Assembly: GCF_026153355.1 (NCBI RefSeq)
Contig: NZ_CP110636.1
Span: 5,208,001 to 5,272,000, forward strand
Length of the DNA stretch: 64,000 bases
Direction of reading: 5' to 3'
Origin: Streptomyces endophytica
Lineage (GTDB): Bacteria; Actinomycetota; Actinomycetes; Streptomycetales; Streptomycetaceae
The notes beneath the pieces are model-generated. The model had not been told where the DNA came from. It did not search any database and saw nothing but the letters and a program-made list of their open reading frames with translations. Of this stretch, positions 50,938 to 62,800 are shown piece after piece. A program made the translations under genes and the position numbers. Each line of letters begins with the position of its first letter. Position 1 is the first letter of the stretch.

Positions 50938-51327
50938 TTGTCAGTCGAGTTGAACCACACGATCATCCACGCCCGGGACAACCGGGAGTCCGCCGCCTTC
51001 TTCGCGGACCTGCTGGGCCTTGAGATCACCGCGGAGTGGGGCCCGTTCATCGCCGTCGGTCTGAGCAACGGCGTCACGCTGGATTTCGCCACGATCCCCG
51101 CGGACGACATCACCCCGCAGCACTACGCCTTCCTGGTCTCCGAGGAGGAGTTCGGCCGGGCGTACGCGCAGATCGAGCAGCGCGGCATCGAGCACTGGGC
51201 CGATCCGCACCAGCGGCACCCCGGCTCGATCAACCACAACGACGGTGGCCGGGGCGTGTATTTCCTGGACCCGGCGGGTCATGCGATGGAGCTCATCACC
51301 GTGCCGTACGGCGGCTGGCCGGCGTAA
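50938..51327 (+). CDS. VOC (glyoxalase/bleomycin-resistance fold) family protein
   Basis: A 129-residue VOC protein from TTG 50938, chosen because GGAGG lies 6 nt upstream and the product then begins LSVELNHTIIHARD, the usual VOC start. Paired beta-alpha-beta-beta-beta modules are visible: NHTIIHARDNRESAAFFADLLGLE and HYAFLVSEEEFGRAYAQIEQRGIE. The metal or substrate side has GRGVYFLDPAGHAMELITVPYG with the conserved Glu. Such proteins act as dioxygenases, lyases or antibiotic-binding resistance proteins. No specific role is visible. It may be co-transcribed with the amidohydrolase 100 bases upstream. Confidence 0.88.
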   Translation: MSVELNHTIIHARDNRESAAFFADLLGLEITAEWGPFIAVGLSNGVTLDFATIPADDITPQHYAFLVSEEEFGRAYAQIEQRGIEHWADPHQRHPGSINHNDGGRGVYFLDPAGHAMELITVPYGGWPA

Positions 51328-51341
51328 GCACCTGCGCCGAA

Positions 51342-51368
51342 GGCCGCACCCCGGCAAGGGGTGCGGCC
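51342..51368. terminator. Bidirectional terminator
   Basis: GGCCGCACCCC (51342-51352) and GGGGTGCGGCC (51358-51368) form an 11-bp perfect stem with loop GGCAA, between the VOC gene and the end of the NRPS-linked GNAT gene. Confidence 0.8.
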
Positions 51369-51407
51369 GCGGCGGGCAGGCGGAGCAGGATGGCCCTGGA
51401 GGCCGCT

Positions 51408-51932
51408 TCAGGAGAAGTCCGGGGTGTCGTTCACCGTGGAGACCACCAGCATCTTCGTGACCGTCCCGGTGTCCGAGACGACGTCGCGCACGTGGCGGAA
51501 GCCGAGTCGTTCGCAGAGGGCGAGGCTGGCGGTGTTCTCGGCGCCGACCATGCCGTAGACCTCTTTGAGGCCGAGGGTGTCCGCGGCGTAGGTCAGCAGG
51601 CCCTGGACGAGTTCGCCGCCGAGCCCCTGGCCCCAGTGTTTTCTGACCAGGGCGGCGATGGCCTCGTGGCCGTCGACGTTGCCGGTCTTCTTGATCTCGG
51701 CGTGGCCGATGTAGTCGCCGTCGGACCACACGCCCCACACGTCGAAGAGGTTCTTGCCGTAGACGTCGGTGAGGATCGAGCGGTAGATGGTGCGGATCTC
51801 CGGTTCGGAGCATCTCTCCTGGCCCATCCAGCGACAGACCACTTCGTCGCTGAGGAGCTCGACGAAGACGTCCTCGTCCTCGGGGCGGTAGGGGAGGAAG
51901 ACCAGTCGTGCGGTACGCAGGGTCGGGGTCAT
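51408..51932 (-). CDS. GNAT N-acetyltransferase at the end of the NRPS operon
   Basis: A 174-residue acetyltransferase from ATG 51932 (AAGGA 8 nt upstream); longer in-frame starts run into low-complexity sequence. RimJ/RimL-like features are MTPTLRTARLVFLPYRPEDEDVFVELLSDEVVCRWMG, YIGHAEIKKTG, ALVRKHWGQGLGGELVQGLLTYAADTLGLKEVYGMVGAENTASLALCERLGF (acetyl-CoA loop and following helix). It follows the MbtH gene by 146 bases on the same strand. In an NRPS setting it could acetylate an amine of the peptide or of diaminopropionate, or give self-resistance. Neither can be decided from sequence. Confidence 0.88.
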   Translation of the reverse strand: MTPTLRTARLVFLPYRPEDEDVFVELLSDEVVCRWMGQERCSEPEIRTIYRSILTDVYGKNLFDVWGVWSDGDYIGHAEIKKTGNVDGHEAIAALVRKHWGQGLGGELVQGLLTYAADTLGLKEVYGMVGAENTASLALCERLGFRHVRDVVSDTGTVTKMLVVSTVNDTPDFS

Positions 51933-52078
51933 GGCAGACGTCCTTGTCTCGATGGGAGGGCCGCGGGCGGAGGGCCACATAGGGATGTCCGAGGGGTGCG
52001 GGGTGTGTGGGGGGACGTGTCGCTCGGTCGGCGTGGGGCGCGGCGGGTGCCGCGCCCCACGGTGCCGGTGACGGCCGG

Positions 52079-52282
52079 TCAGGCGTCGGCGTTCTCCATG
52101 CGCTCGCGCAGGCTGCGGGGGCGCATGTCGGTCCAGACCTCGTCGACGTAGGCGGAGCACTCGTCCTGGGTGCCCTCCTTGCCGACGGCGTGCCAGCCGG
52201 CGGGGATCTCCAGGTCGGCGAGCCAGAGCGAGTACTGGTCCTCGTCGTTGCGCAGGACCTGGTAGCGGGCGTTCTCGTCCAT
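52079..52282 (-). CDS. MbtH family protein (NRPS adenylation-domain chaperone)
   Basis: A 67-residue MbtH-like protein from ATG 52282 (AAGGAGA upstream). The conserved set is NDEDQYSLWLADLEIPAGWHAVGKEGTQDECSAYVDEVWTDMRPRSLRERM, including the paired Trp residues and the SLWP-like SLWLADLEIPAGW block. MbtH proteins bind adenylation domains of NRPSs and are often required for their solubility and activity. It lies 96 bases downstream of the NRPS stop, in the same orientation, so it should serve the three adenylation domains visible in that protein. Confidence 0.95.
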   Translation of the reverse strand: MDENARYQVLRNDEDQYSLWLADLEIPAGWHAVGKEGTQDECSAYVDEVWTDMRPRSLRERMENADA

Positions 52283-52295
52283 GTCGATTCTCCTT

Positions 52296-52323
52296 GGGTT
52301 GAGCCGGGTTGAGCCGGGTTGAG
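52296..52323. repeat. Short tandem repeat between NRPS and mbtH
   Basis: The 10-bp unit GAGCCGGGTT (in the frame TTGAGCCGGG) occurs about 2.8 times in the gap after the NRPS stop. The adjoining GGATGGATGGG is also repetitive. Confidence 0.6.
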
Positions 52324-52377
52324 GTGGATGGATGGGTGGAGATGGGTCGAAGGGTTCTGGTGGGACGGTGGTGTGGT

Positions 52378-55300
52378 TCAGAGGCTATTGCGGGCGTGCC
52401 GGGCTATCTGGTGGAGGGCCTCGGTGAAGTCCTCGGCGACGGCGCGGACGGTGGTCTCCTCGTGGGTGTCGGGGCGGTAGTGCCAGGTGAAGGTGAGGCG
52501 GCCGTTCTGGACGGCGCCGACCGCCTCCAGGAGGTGGGAGCCGGGGTCGCGGGGGTCGTGGTCCTGGCCGAAGCTGCCGTGTTCGGCGCGGATCAGGCCG
52601 CCGCCGGTGTCGGTTCCGGTGCGGCGGGCGTCCCATTGGCCGAGGTAGTTGAAGACGAGTCGGCCGTGGCCGGTGCGCTCCAGGCGCCGGCGGATGTCCG
52701 GGCTGCCGTACGTGCGCAGGGCGCCGAAGCCGAGGCCGTTGCCGGGGACGGTGCGGAGTTGGCGTCGGACGGACTTGACCAGGGCGCGCCAGTCCCGGGT
52801 GGGGCCGAGGTCGGCGCGGTCGGGGATGTGCAGGCCGACCGGGTGGACGGTGGTGAACCAGCCGACGGTGCGGGAGAGGTCGACACCGTCCAGGACGTCC
52901 TCGCGGCCGTGTCCTTCGAGGTCCACGGAGACCCGGTCCCGGTCGGTCCAGCGGGCCAGGGCGAGGGCGAGGGCGGCGAGCAGGACGTCGTTGATGCGGG
53001 TGCGGTAGGCGGTGGGGGCGGCCCGGAGGAGTGCGGTGGTGTCGGACTCGTCCAGGGTGCGGGTCAGGGTCCTGGTTTCGGCGGTGGTGGCGGGCTCCGG
53101 GGTGTGGTCCACCGGGAGCGGGGCGGAGTTCAACGCCTCTTCCCAGTAAGGGAGTTCGTGGTCCAGGGCGCCCGCGGCGACGTGTGCGGCGAGGCCGCGG
53201 GCCCAGTCGCGGAAGGAGGTGGTGCGGGCGCCGAGCGTGACCGGGTGGCCCTGGGCGGCCTGGTGGTAGGCGGTGTCCAGGTCGTCGAGGAGGATCCGCC
53301 AGGACACCGCGTCGATGACGAGGTGGTGGGCCACCAGGAGCAGGTAGCCGGGGTGGTCCCGGCCGCCGGTGAAGAGCGCGGCGCGGAGCAGCGGGCCCCG
53401 GCCGATGTCGAGGCCGGTGTGCAGTGTGTCGGCGGTGGTGCGGAGGGCGGTGTCGGTCTGGTCGGGGGTGAGGCCGGTCAGGTCGTGGCGGGTGAGGAGG
53501 CGGTCCGGGGTGGCGGGCGGGGGCGGGTTGTGCTGGTGCCAGCGGCCCTCCTGTTCGGTGAAGCGCAGGCGGAGGGCGTCGTGGTGGGTGAGGAGGGCGG
53601 TGAGCGCCGCTTCCAGGGCCGTGGGGTCGGGTTCGCCGTCGAGTTCGAGCAGTGCGGACTGGTTGAAGTGGTGGTGGTTGGCGCGGGGGGTGGTCAGGAA
53701 CCAGTGCTGGATGGGGGTGAGGGGCAGGTCGCCGGTGACCGGGCCGTCGTCGGCCCGGTCGGGTCCGGTGGTGACCACGGTGGCCAGTTCGGCGACGGTC
53801 TGGTGGGTGAAGAGGTCCTTGGTCGCGAGGTGCAGTCCGGTGCGGCGCAGCCGTGAGACGACCTGCATGCTGAGGATCGAATCGCCGCCGAGGGCGAAGA
53901 AGTTGTCGTCGGCGCCCACGGTGTCGAGGCCGAGGACCTCGGCCCAGATCTGCGCGATACGGCGTTCGGTGTCCGTGCGCGGGGCGATGTGGTGGGCGGT
54001 GGGGACGGTGGACGGGGCGGGTGCGGGCAGCGCCCGGCGGTCGGTCTTGCCGTTGGGGTGAGGGGCAGCTCCGCCAGCGGGACGAACACCGACGGCACCA
54101 TGTGGGACGGGAGGGTGTGGGCGAGGTCCGCGCGCAGTTCCTGGACGTCCAGGGCGTCGGGTGGCCCGTCGGCGGGGACGACGTAGGCGACCAGCCGGCC
54201 GGGGGCGGGGGGCTCGGCGCCGGACGGGCCGGTGCTGCGGACCACGACCGCGGCGTCCCGGACCTGCGGGACGCGGCGCAGTGCGCTCTCGATCTCGCCG
54301 GGTTCGATGCGGTATCCGCGGACCTTGACCTGGTCGTCGGCGCGTCCGGCGTACCGGAGTTGGCCGTCGGCGCCCCACCGCACCAGGTCTCCGGTGCGGT
54401 ACATCCGGCTGCCGGGCGGGCCGAAGGGGTCGGCCGGGAAGCGGGCGGCGGTCAGTCCGGGGCGGGCCAGGTAGCCGCGGGCGAGTCCGGCGCCGGCCAC
54501 GTACAGCTCGCCGGTGACGCCGACCGGTACGGGGCGCAGGGCGGCGTCGAGGACGTAGGCGCGGGTGCCGTCGACGGGGTGGCCGATGGGCGGGGCGTCG
54601 GCGCCGGGGATGAGCGGTCCGGTCCAGGTGGCCACCACGGTGGCCTCGGTGGGGCCGTAGGAGTTGATCATGCGGCGGCCCGGGGCCCAGTGGTCGACGA
54701 GGTCGGCCGGGCAGGCCTCGGCGCCGACGATGAGGGTGCGCAGGTCCGGCAGGGTGCCGGCCGTTTCGGGCGGGACGGTGGCGAGGGCGGCGGGCGGGAT
54801 CAGGGTGTGGGTGATCCGCCGGCCGGCGAGCACCTGGGCGAGGCGGTCGCCGACCAGGGGGCCCTCCTCCCCCGCGATCAGGGTGGCGCCGGCGAGCAGG
54901 GAGACGCACAGCTCCAGGACGGAGGCGTCGAAGCTGGGCGAGGCGAACTGGAGGATCCGGTCGCCGGGTTGTACGTCGTAGCGGTCGGCGGCGGCCGCGG
55001 CGAAGCCGGCGAGTCCGGTGTGCGTCACGACCACGGCCTTGGGGGTGCCGGTGGAGCCGGAGGTGTAGATGACGTAGGCGGGGTGGTCGGTGGTGAGGGG
55101 GGCCGGGCGGTCCGCGTCGGTGGGGGCGGTCGCGGGGCCGTCGGGGCGCCACACCTCCGCCGGGTCGTCGAGGACCAGGGCCGCCGCGGAGTCGCGGACC
55201 ATGAACTCCCGGCGCTCGGCCGGGTAGGCGGGGTCGACGGGCAGGAAGGCGCCGCCGGCCTTCGCCACCGCCAGTTGCGCCACGACCATGTCGGCGCCGC

Positions 55301-56880
55301 GCGGCAGCGCCAGGGCGACCAGGCGTTCCGGGCCGACGCCGCGGGAGATCAGCCGGTGGGCCAGGCGGTTGGCGGCGGTGTCCAGCTCGGCGTAGGTCAG
55401 TACGCGGTCGCCCTCGGCGAGGGCCGGAGCGTCGGGCCGCCGGGTGACCTGCCGTGCGAACAGCTCGGGCAGGGTGGCCGGCGGGACCTGGTGCGCGTCG
55501 CCGTGCCGGTCGGTGAGCAGGCGCCGCAGTTCGTCGGCGGGGGCCAGCGGGAGCGCGCCGAGCGGGCGGTCGGGGTCGTCGGCGAGGGCGGTGAGCAGGG
55601 TGGTGAGCTGATCGGCCATCCGGCGTGCGGTGTCCGCGTCGAACAGGTCGGAGTGGTAGGTGAGCAGCCCGTGCAGGGCGCCGGAGTCCGCCTCGGCGAA
55701 CTCCAGGGTGACGTCGAAGGCGGCCTCGTCCCGCTCGGGCTCGATGTCGCTGACCCGGAGGCCGGGCAGGTCCATCGGCGCGCCGGGGGCGTTCTGCAGG
55801 ACCACCATGGCCTGGAAGAGCGGGGTGCGGCTGGTGTCGCGGTCCGGCTGGACCTCGTCCACGACCCGCTCGAACGGCACGTCCTGGTGCGCGAACGCGT
55901 CCAGCACGGTGTCACGGACGTCGGCGAGGAAGTCCGGGAAGGACCGCTCCGGTTCGACGGTGGAGCGCAGCACCAGGGTGTTGACGAAGAAGCCGATCAG
56001 GCGCTGGGTCTCCGGGCGTTCGCGGCCCGAGGTGACCGTGCCGACGGCGATGTCCCGCTGTCCGGAGAGCCGGGCGAGGAGCGTCTGGACCGCGGCGACC
56101 AGGGTCATGAACAGGGTGGTCTGCCGGGTCCGGCCGAACTCGGCGAGCCGGTGGGCGGTTTCCGGCGGCAGGACGAATCCGGTCGTGGCGCCGTGCCGGG
56201 TGCGGACCGGTGGCCGGGGCCGGTCGGTGGGCAGCTGGAGCGGTTCGATGCCGGTCAGCCGCTCCTTCCACCAGCGCAGCTGGTCCTCGGCGGCCGGGCC
56301 GGTGAGCGCGGTGCGCTGCCACTGGGCGACGTCGGCGTACTGGACGGGCAGCGCCGGCAGCGTGGCGGGGGTGCCGGTCAGCGCGGCGCGGTAGAGGTGG
56401 GCCAGGTCGCCGGTGAGGATCCCGGTCGACCAGCCGTCGGTGATGATGTGGTGCAGGGTCAGGGTCAGGACGTGGTGGTCGTCCGCGAGCCGGATCAGCC
56501 CGGCCCGCAGCAGGGGCCCGCGGCGCAGGTCGAAGGGGCGGGTGCGCTCTTCGGCGAGCAGCTGCGCCAGCCTCACCGGGCGGTCGCCGGGCGGCAGCTC
56601 CGTCAGATCGTGCAGCGGCAGCGGGACGTCCTGCGGCGGGTGGACGATCTGGACGCCCTGGCCGTCGACGGAGTCGAAGGTGGTGCGCAGCGATTCGTGC
56701 CGGGCCGCCAGGGCGGTCAGGGCGGCGGCGAGCGCGGTGGTGTCCAGTCGGCCGCGCAGCCGCAGGGCGAGCGGGGTGAGGTACTCGGTGCTCTCCGGCG
56801 CGAACGAGTCCAGGAACCACAGGCGTTGCTGGGCGAAGGACTGCGGCAGCGGGGTGTCGCGGCCGACCGGGACCAGCGCG
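52378..56880 (-). other. Terminal NRPS module C-A-T-E with frame break in A
   Basis: Last module of the NRPS at 52378-64000. C domain [17 protein letters not shown] with HHIITDGWS near 56440 (LCL type). Adenylation about 55470-54000: A3 [14 protein letters not shown]4 [10 protein letters not shown]5 [12 protein letters not shown]8 [21 protein letters not shown]10 is split by the missing base at 54055-54058. Carrier [14 protein letters not shown] near 53880. Epimerisation [20 protein letters not shown] and VFNYLGQWD to the stop at 52378. An E domain at a C-terminus usually docks to another NRPS. Confidence 0.82.
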
Positions 56881-59800
56881 GCGCCCGGCCGGCCGGCGCT
56901 CTGTCCGGGCGCGGTGAGCAGCGCGGCGAGGGCGGCCGGGGTCGGGTGGCTGAACACCGCCCGCGGGGTCAGCTCGGTGCCGAAGGCCTCCGCGAGCCGC
57001 GAGGTGAGCCGGATGCTGAGGATGGAGTCGCCGCCGAGGGCGAAGAAGTCGTCCGTCACGCCGACTTCGGGTACGCCGAGGACGTCGGCCCAGATGGCGG
57101 CGGTGCGGCGTTCGGCGTCGGTGCGCGGTGCGACGGCTCGCGGCCGGCCGGTGGGGGCGTCCGGGGCCGGCAGGGCGGCCCGGTCGACCTTGCCGTTGGT
57201 GCTGAGCGGCAGTGCGTCCAGCGGGACGACGGCGGTGGGCACGAGGTAGTCGGGGAGGGTGCGGCGGGCGTGGGCGTGCAGCGCGTCGGGGTCGAGTCCG
57301 TCGTGTCCGACGACGTAGGCGACGAGCTGTTTCGCGCCGGACCGCCCTTCGCGGGCCACCACGGCCACGTCCGCGACGGCGGGGTGGGCGGCCAGGGCTC
57401 CCTCGACCTCGCCGGGTTCGACGCGGAAACCACGGATCTTGACCTGGTCGTCGGCGCGGCCGAGGAACTCGACGGTGCCGTCGGGGTGCCGTCGGGCGAG
57501 GTCGCCGGTGCGGTACATCCGGGTGCCGGGCGGACCGGCGGGGTCGGCGAGGAAGCGTTCGGCACTCGCTCCGGGCCGGCCGAGGTAGCCGCGGGCCACG
57601 CCCTCGCCGGCCAGGTAGAGCTCCCCGACGGTGCCGGGCGGTACGGGCCGGAGCCGCGCGTCGAGGACGTGCACCCGCATGTCGTCGAGGGGGCGTCCGA
57701 TGGGCACCGGGTCGGGTACCGCGGCCGCGTCGGTCATGGCGTGGGTGGTGGCGAAGGTGGTGGTCTCGGTCGGGCCGTAGCCGTCCACGACGGTCAGGCC
57801 GGGGCAGGCGTCGAGGACCCGGCGCACGGCCGCGGCCGGGACCACGTCACCGCCGGTCCACACCTGGCGCAGTCCCGCGAAGCAGTCCGGCGCGTCCTGT
57901 GCCAGCAGCCGGAACAGCCCGGCCGTCAGCCACAGCGCGGTCACCTCTCCCCGCCGGCCAGCCGCCGCAGCAGGGCCGCGTTCACGTCGCCCGGCGGGGC
58001 GACCACGATGCGGCCGCCGTTCAGCAGCGGCGCCCAGACCTCGAAGGTGGCGGCGTCGAACGCCACGGGAGAGTGCAGCAGGACGCGTTCGCAGACGGGG
58101 CCCTGGAAGCGGCTGTCGGTGGCGAGCGCGGCCACATCGCGGTGGCGCACCCCGACGGCCTTGGGCTCACCGGTCGATCCGGAGGTGAACATCACGTACG
58201 CGAGGCGGTCGGGGTCGGTGACCGCCGGCGGCGGTGGGCCGGCCGGGCCGTCGGCACGGGCGTCGGTCACGTCCCGGTCGGTCAGCCGCACCGTGACCCC
58301 CGCCTGCCGGAGCAGGGTGCGGCGGCGCTCCTCGGGGGCGCGGACGTCCACCGGGACGTAGGCACCGCCGGCCTTGAGGACCGCGAGCTGGGCCACGACG
58401 AGGGCCACCGAGCGGTCCATGAGCAGCGCCACCCGCCCCTCGGCGGGCAGCCCCGCGGCACGCAGACGATGACCCAACTTGTCCGCCCACTCATCCAGTT
58501 GACGGTACGTCAGCTCTTGTCCGGCGTCGCTGACGGCGAGGGCGTCCGGGGTGCGGCGCACCTGCTCGGCGAAGAGGGCCACCGGGGAACCGGGCGCCGC
58601 CTGGCGCGCCGGGGTGTTCCACCGGTCCAGCAGGGCGCGGTCGGCGTCGGTGAGCGGGTCGAGGTCGTCCACGGTCCGGGCGGCGCCGTCGGCGACGGCG
58701 GTGAGCAGGGCCCGCAGCCGGTCCGCGGTGCGCTCCACGGTGGTGCGGTCGAACAGCGCCGGGTCGTAGGCGAGGCCGAAGCCGAGGCGGTCGGCGAGGT
58801 AGGCGCGCAGGCACAGCGGGAAGGTGGGGGCGTCATCGGCCCGCACGTCGGTGATGCGGATGCCGGCGTCGGCCGCGGCCGTCTCGTCGAAGGGGTAGTT
58901 CTCGAAGACCACCATGCTGTCGAACAGCGGCTCCCCCGCGGGGAGTTCGCTGAGTGCCTGGATGCGGGCGAGCGAGACGAAGTCGTAGCGGCGGGAGTCG
59001 CTCTGCTGCTCCTGGAGGTCGCGCAGCCAGTCCGGCACGGTCCGGGCGCCGTCGATCCGGGCCCGGGTCGGGACGGTGTTGATGAACATGCCGACCATGG
59101 ATGCCACGCCGGCCAGTTCGGCCGGGCGGCCGGAGACGGTGGTGCCGAACACCACGTCCCGGCGGCCGCCGGAGCGGGCCAGCAGCAGCGCCCAGGCGCC
59201 CTGGACGACGGTGTTGACGGTGAGCCCGTGGCGGCCGGCCATGGTGCGCAGCCGGTCGGAGACCTCGGGGGTGAGTTCGACGGCGACGCTGTCGGTCGCC
59301 CGGGCGCGGTGCGCCTCGGCGGGCCGCCGGTCGTACGGGAGCGGGGTGCGGGCGGTGCATCCGGCCAGCGCGTCGGCCCAGTGCCGCTCGGCCCGCTCCT
59401 CGTCCTGGTCGGCCAGCCACTGGAGGAAGTCCCGGAACGGGCGGCGGGCCGGCGGGCGGAGGGTGGTGCCGCGGGCCGCGGCGGCGTACTGCGCGCACAC
59501 GTCGGTGAAGATCTGGCCGGTGCTCCAGCCGTCGAGCATCAGGTGGTGCGAGGACCACACCAGGACGATCTCGTCGTCGGGCAGCGCGGCCACCGCGATC
59601 CGGCTGAGCGGGGCGCGGGTGAGGTCCACGCCGGTGGCGCGTTCCTCGGCGAGCAGCTTCTCTTGCGCCCGGTCGCGTTCGCCGGGCGTCAGGGTCCGCC
59701 AGTCGTGGTGGGTGACGGGCAGCTCGGCGTGCCGGTGGACGACCTGGACGGGGTGCGGCAGGCCGTGCCAGTGGACGCTGCTGCGCAGGGCCGGGGTGTG

Positions 59801-62800
59801 GTCGGCGACCCGCTGCCAGGCCGCGGCGAAGGCGTGCGGATCGGCGATGCCGGCGATCCGGACCGCCATCTGGTCGAAGTAGGCACCGGCGTCGTCGACC
59901 AGCTGGTGGAAGAGCATGCCGGCCTGGAGCGGGGTCAGCGGGTGGATGTCAGCCACGTCGCGGCCGTCACCGGCGAGCAGGTCCACCTGGTGCTGGTCGA
60001 GTCCGGCGAGCGGGAAGTCGGACGGAGTGCGGCCGCCGGTGTCCGGGCGGGCGCAGTGCGCGACGATCTCGTCCAGCGCCGCGAGGGTGTCCTCGGCGAG
60101 GCGGCGCACGGAGGCCTCGTCGTAGACGGCGGGCGGGTAGGTCCAGCCGAGTTCGAGCCGGCCGTCCTGGACCACGCCGGTCACGTCGAGCAGATAGCTG
60201 CGTTCCTCGTCGGGGTCGGTGTCCTGTCCGGCGGGCGGCAGGGCGGCGCGGTAGAGCCCGTCGTCCGCCGGCCGGTCCGTGGCGGCGACGTCCCACCGGC
60301 CGTGGTAGTTGAAGCCGATGCGCGGCCGCGGCGCGTCGGGCAGCGGGGCGTGGGGGGCGAGGTGGCGCAGCGCGCCGTAGCTCAGTCCGCGCAGCGGGAC
60401 GGCCCGTAGCTGTTCCTTGACGGAGCGGACGGTGTCGCGCCAGTCGGCTTCCGGGTCGACGGTCAGGGCGAGCGGGAATTCCGCGGTGAACCAGCCGACC
60501 GTGCGGGACAGGTCCAGGTCGTCGAAGAGGTCCTCGCGGCCGTGCCCCTCGATGCCGAGGAGGACGGTGTCCCGGCCGCTCCAGCGGCTCAGGGTGCGGC
60601 CCAGGGCGCTGAGCAGGACGTCGTTGACCTGGGTGCGGTAGACGTCCGGTACCTGGCGCAGCAGGGCGTCGGTCGCGTCCCGGCCCAGGCGGACGGTCAC
60701 GGTGGCGGCGGCGCCCTTCGGGTGGGCGCCGGGCCGGTCGGCGGGGAGGTCCGCGGGCGTGCCGCAGACCCGGGTCCAGTACGGCAGGTCGCCGTCGAAG
60801 GCGCCGGAGCGGGTGTGCCGTTGCAGGCGGTCGGCCCACTGCGGGTAGCCGGTGCTCGCCGGGGGCAGGGCGGCCGGGCGGCCGGCGGAGGTGTTGCGGT
60901 GGGCGGCCTCCAGGTCGGCCAGCAGGATGCGCCAGGACACCCCGTCGACGACCAAGTGGTGTGCGGTGAGGACGAGTTGGGGCGGACGGCCGGGGCCGCG
61001 GTCGAAGAGGAGGGCGCGCAGGACGCGACCCTCGGTGGGATCCAGGGAGGTCTGTGCGTCGGCGGCCGCGCGCTGGACGGCGTCCTCCTGCGCGCGGTCG
61101 TCGAGGCCGGTCAGGTCGTGGTGGGCGAAGGCGTCGCCGGGTGCGGCGGGCAGCACCTCCTGGTGCCAGGTGCCGTCGGTGGGGCGGAACCGGGTGCGCA
61201 GCGCCGGGTGGTGGGCGATCAGGGCGTCGACGGCGCGGCGCAGTGCCTCCGGGTCGGTTCCGGGGGCGAGTTCCAGCCGCTGGGTCATGGTGAAGTGCAG
61301 CCGGTCGCCGGGCCGGCGGCCGTCGAGGTACCAGCGCTGGATGGGCGTGAGCGGCGCGGGCCCGGCCGGGGCGGTGGCGTCGGCGGCCGGCGGGGCGGCG
61401 ACCTGCGCGGTGCGCAGGGCGAGTTCGGCGACGGTCTGGTGGCGGAAGACGTCCTTGGAGGTGAGGGCGAGTCCGGCCTGACGGGCCCGGGAGACGATCT
61501 GGATGCTGAGGATCGAGTCGCCGCCGAGGGCGAAGAAATTGTCCTCGACGCCGATCCGGGGCGTGCCGAGGACCTCGGCCCAGATCCCGGCGAGCAGGGT
61601 CTCGGTGTCGGTACGCGGGGCCACGTACGGGGTGTCGGTGTCCGGCTGGAGCGGGGGTGCGGGCAGGGCGCGCCGGTCGGTCTTGCCACTGCTGGTCCGC
61701 GGCACCCGCGCGAGCGGGACGAAGGCCGCGGGGACCATGTAGTCGGGCAGCGTACGGCGCAGGTGGATGCGGAGTGCGTCCGCGGCGGGCTGTCGGCCGC
61801 CGCGCGGCACGACGTAGGCCACCAGCATCGTGCGGCCGGCCTGGGTGCGGGCCGCGACGACCGCGTCGCCCACCTCGGGGTGGTCGAGGAGGGCCGCCTC
61901 GACCTCGCCGGGCTCGATGCGGAAGCCGCGGATCTTGACCTGGTCGTCGGTGCGGCCGAGGAATTCCAGGAGCCCGCCGGGGTGGCGGCGGGCACGGTCG
62001 CCGGTGCGGTACATCCGGGTGCCGGGCGGGCCGAACGGGTCGGCGACGAAGCGCCCGGCGGTCAGGCCCGGCCGGCCCCGGTAGCCGCGGGCGACCTGCG
62101 CACCGGCCAGGTACAGCTCACCGGGCACGCCGACGGGTACCGGCCGCAGGGAGCCGTCGAGCACGTAGGCGCGCAGGTTGCGGCCGGGCCGTCCGATGAC
62201 CGGGTGCGTCGCGTGGTCGGTGAAGCGTCCGTAGACGGCGTCGACGGTGCACTCGGTGGGGCCGTAGATGTTGTACGCGGTGACGCCGGGCAGCGCGCGG
62301 AGCTGCTGCCAGGCGGCGGTGCCGACGGCCTCGCCGCCCACCAGGACGATCCGGGGGCGGTGGCCGCCGGTGGTGAACAGCCCGGCGGCCAGCAGCTCGT
62401 GCAGGAAGGACGGCGTCACGTTGAGGCAGTCCAGGCGGTGGTCGGCGATCCGGGCGACGAAGGCGGCCGGGTCGAGCCGTACGTCCTCGTCGATCAGGTG
62501 CACCTGCTGTCCGAGGGCCAGCAGCAGCGGGCCCTCCCAGGAGGTGTCGAAGGAGAAGGCGGCGCTCAGCGCGGCGCGCAGCGGGGTGCCGTCGGTGGTG
62601 TGCGGGGCGACCAGCCCTTCCCGGTGGTCGTGGCAGAGGTTGACGAGCTGGCGGTGTTCGACTGCGACGCCCTTGGGGCGGCCGGTGGAACCGGAGGTGT
62701 AGGTGAGGTAGGCGGTGTGGGCGGGGTGCAGCGGGGCGATGCGGTCGGCGTCGGTGGGGTTGTGGCTGGGCTGCCGGTCCAGCGGGGCGTCGCGCAGCGC

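Noticed and set aside
54021-60409. Very long plus-strand open frames across the NRPS
   Set aside because: Antisense mirror frames of NRPS domains, Gly/Val/Arg-rich with no motifs. The minus strand carries all conserved NRPS blocks.
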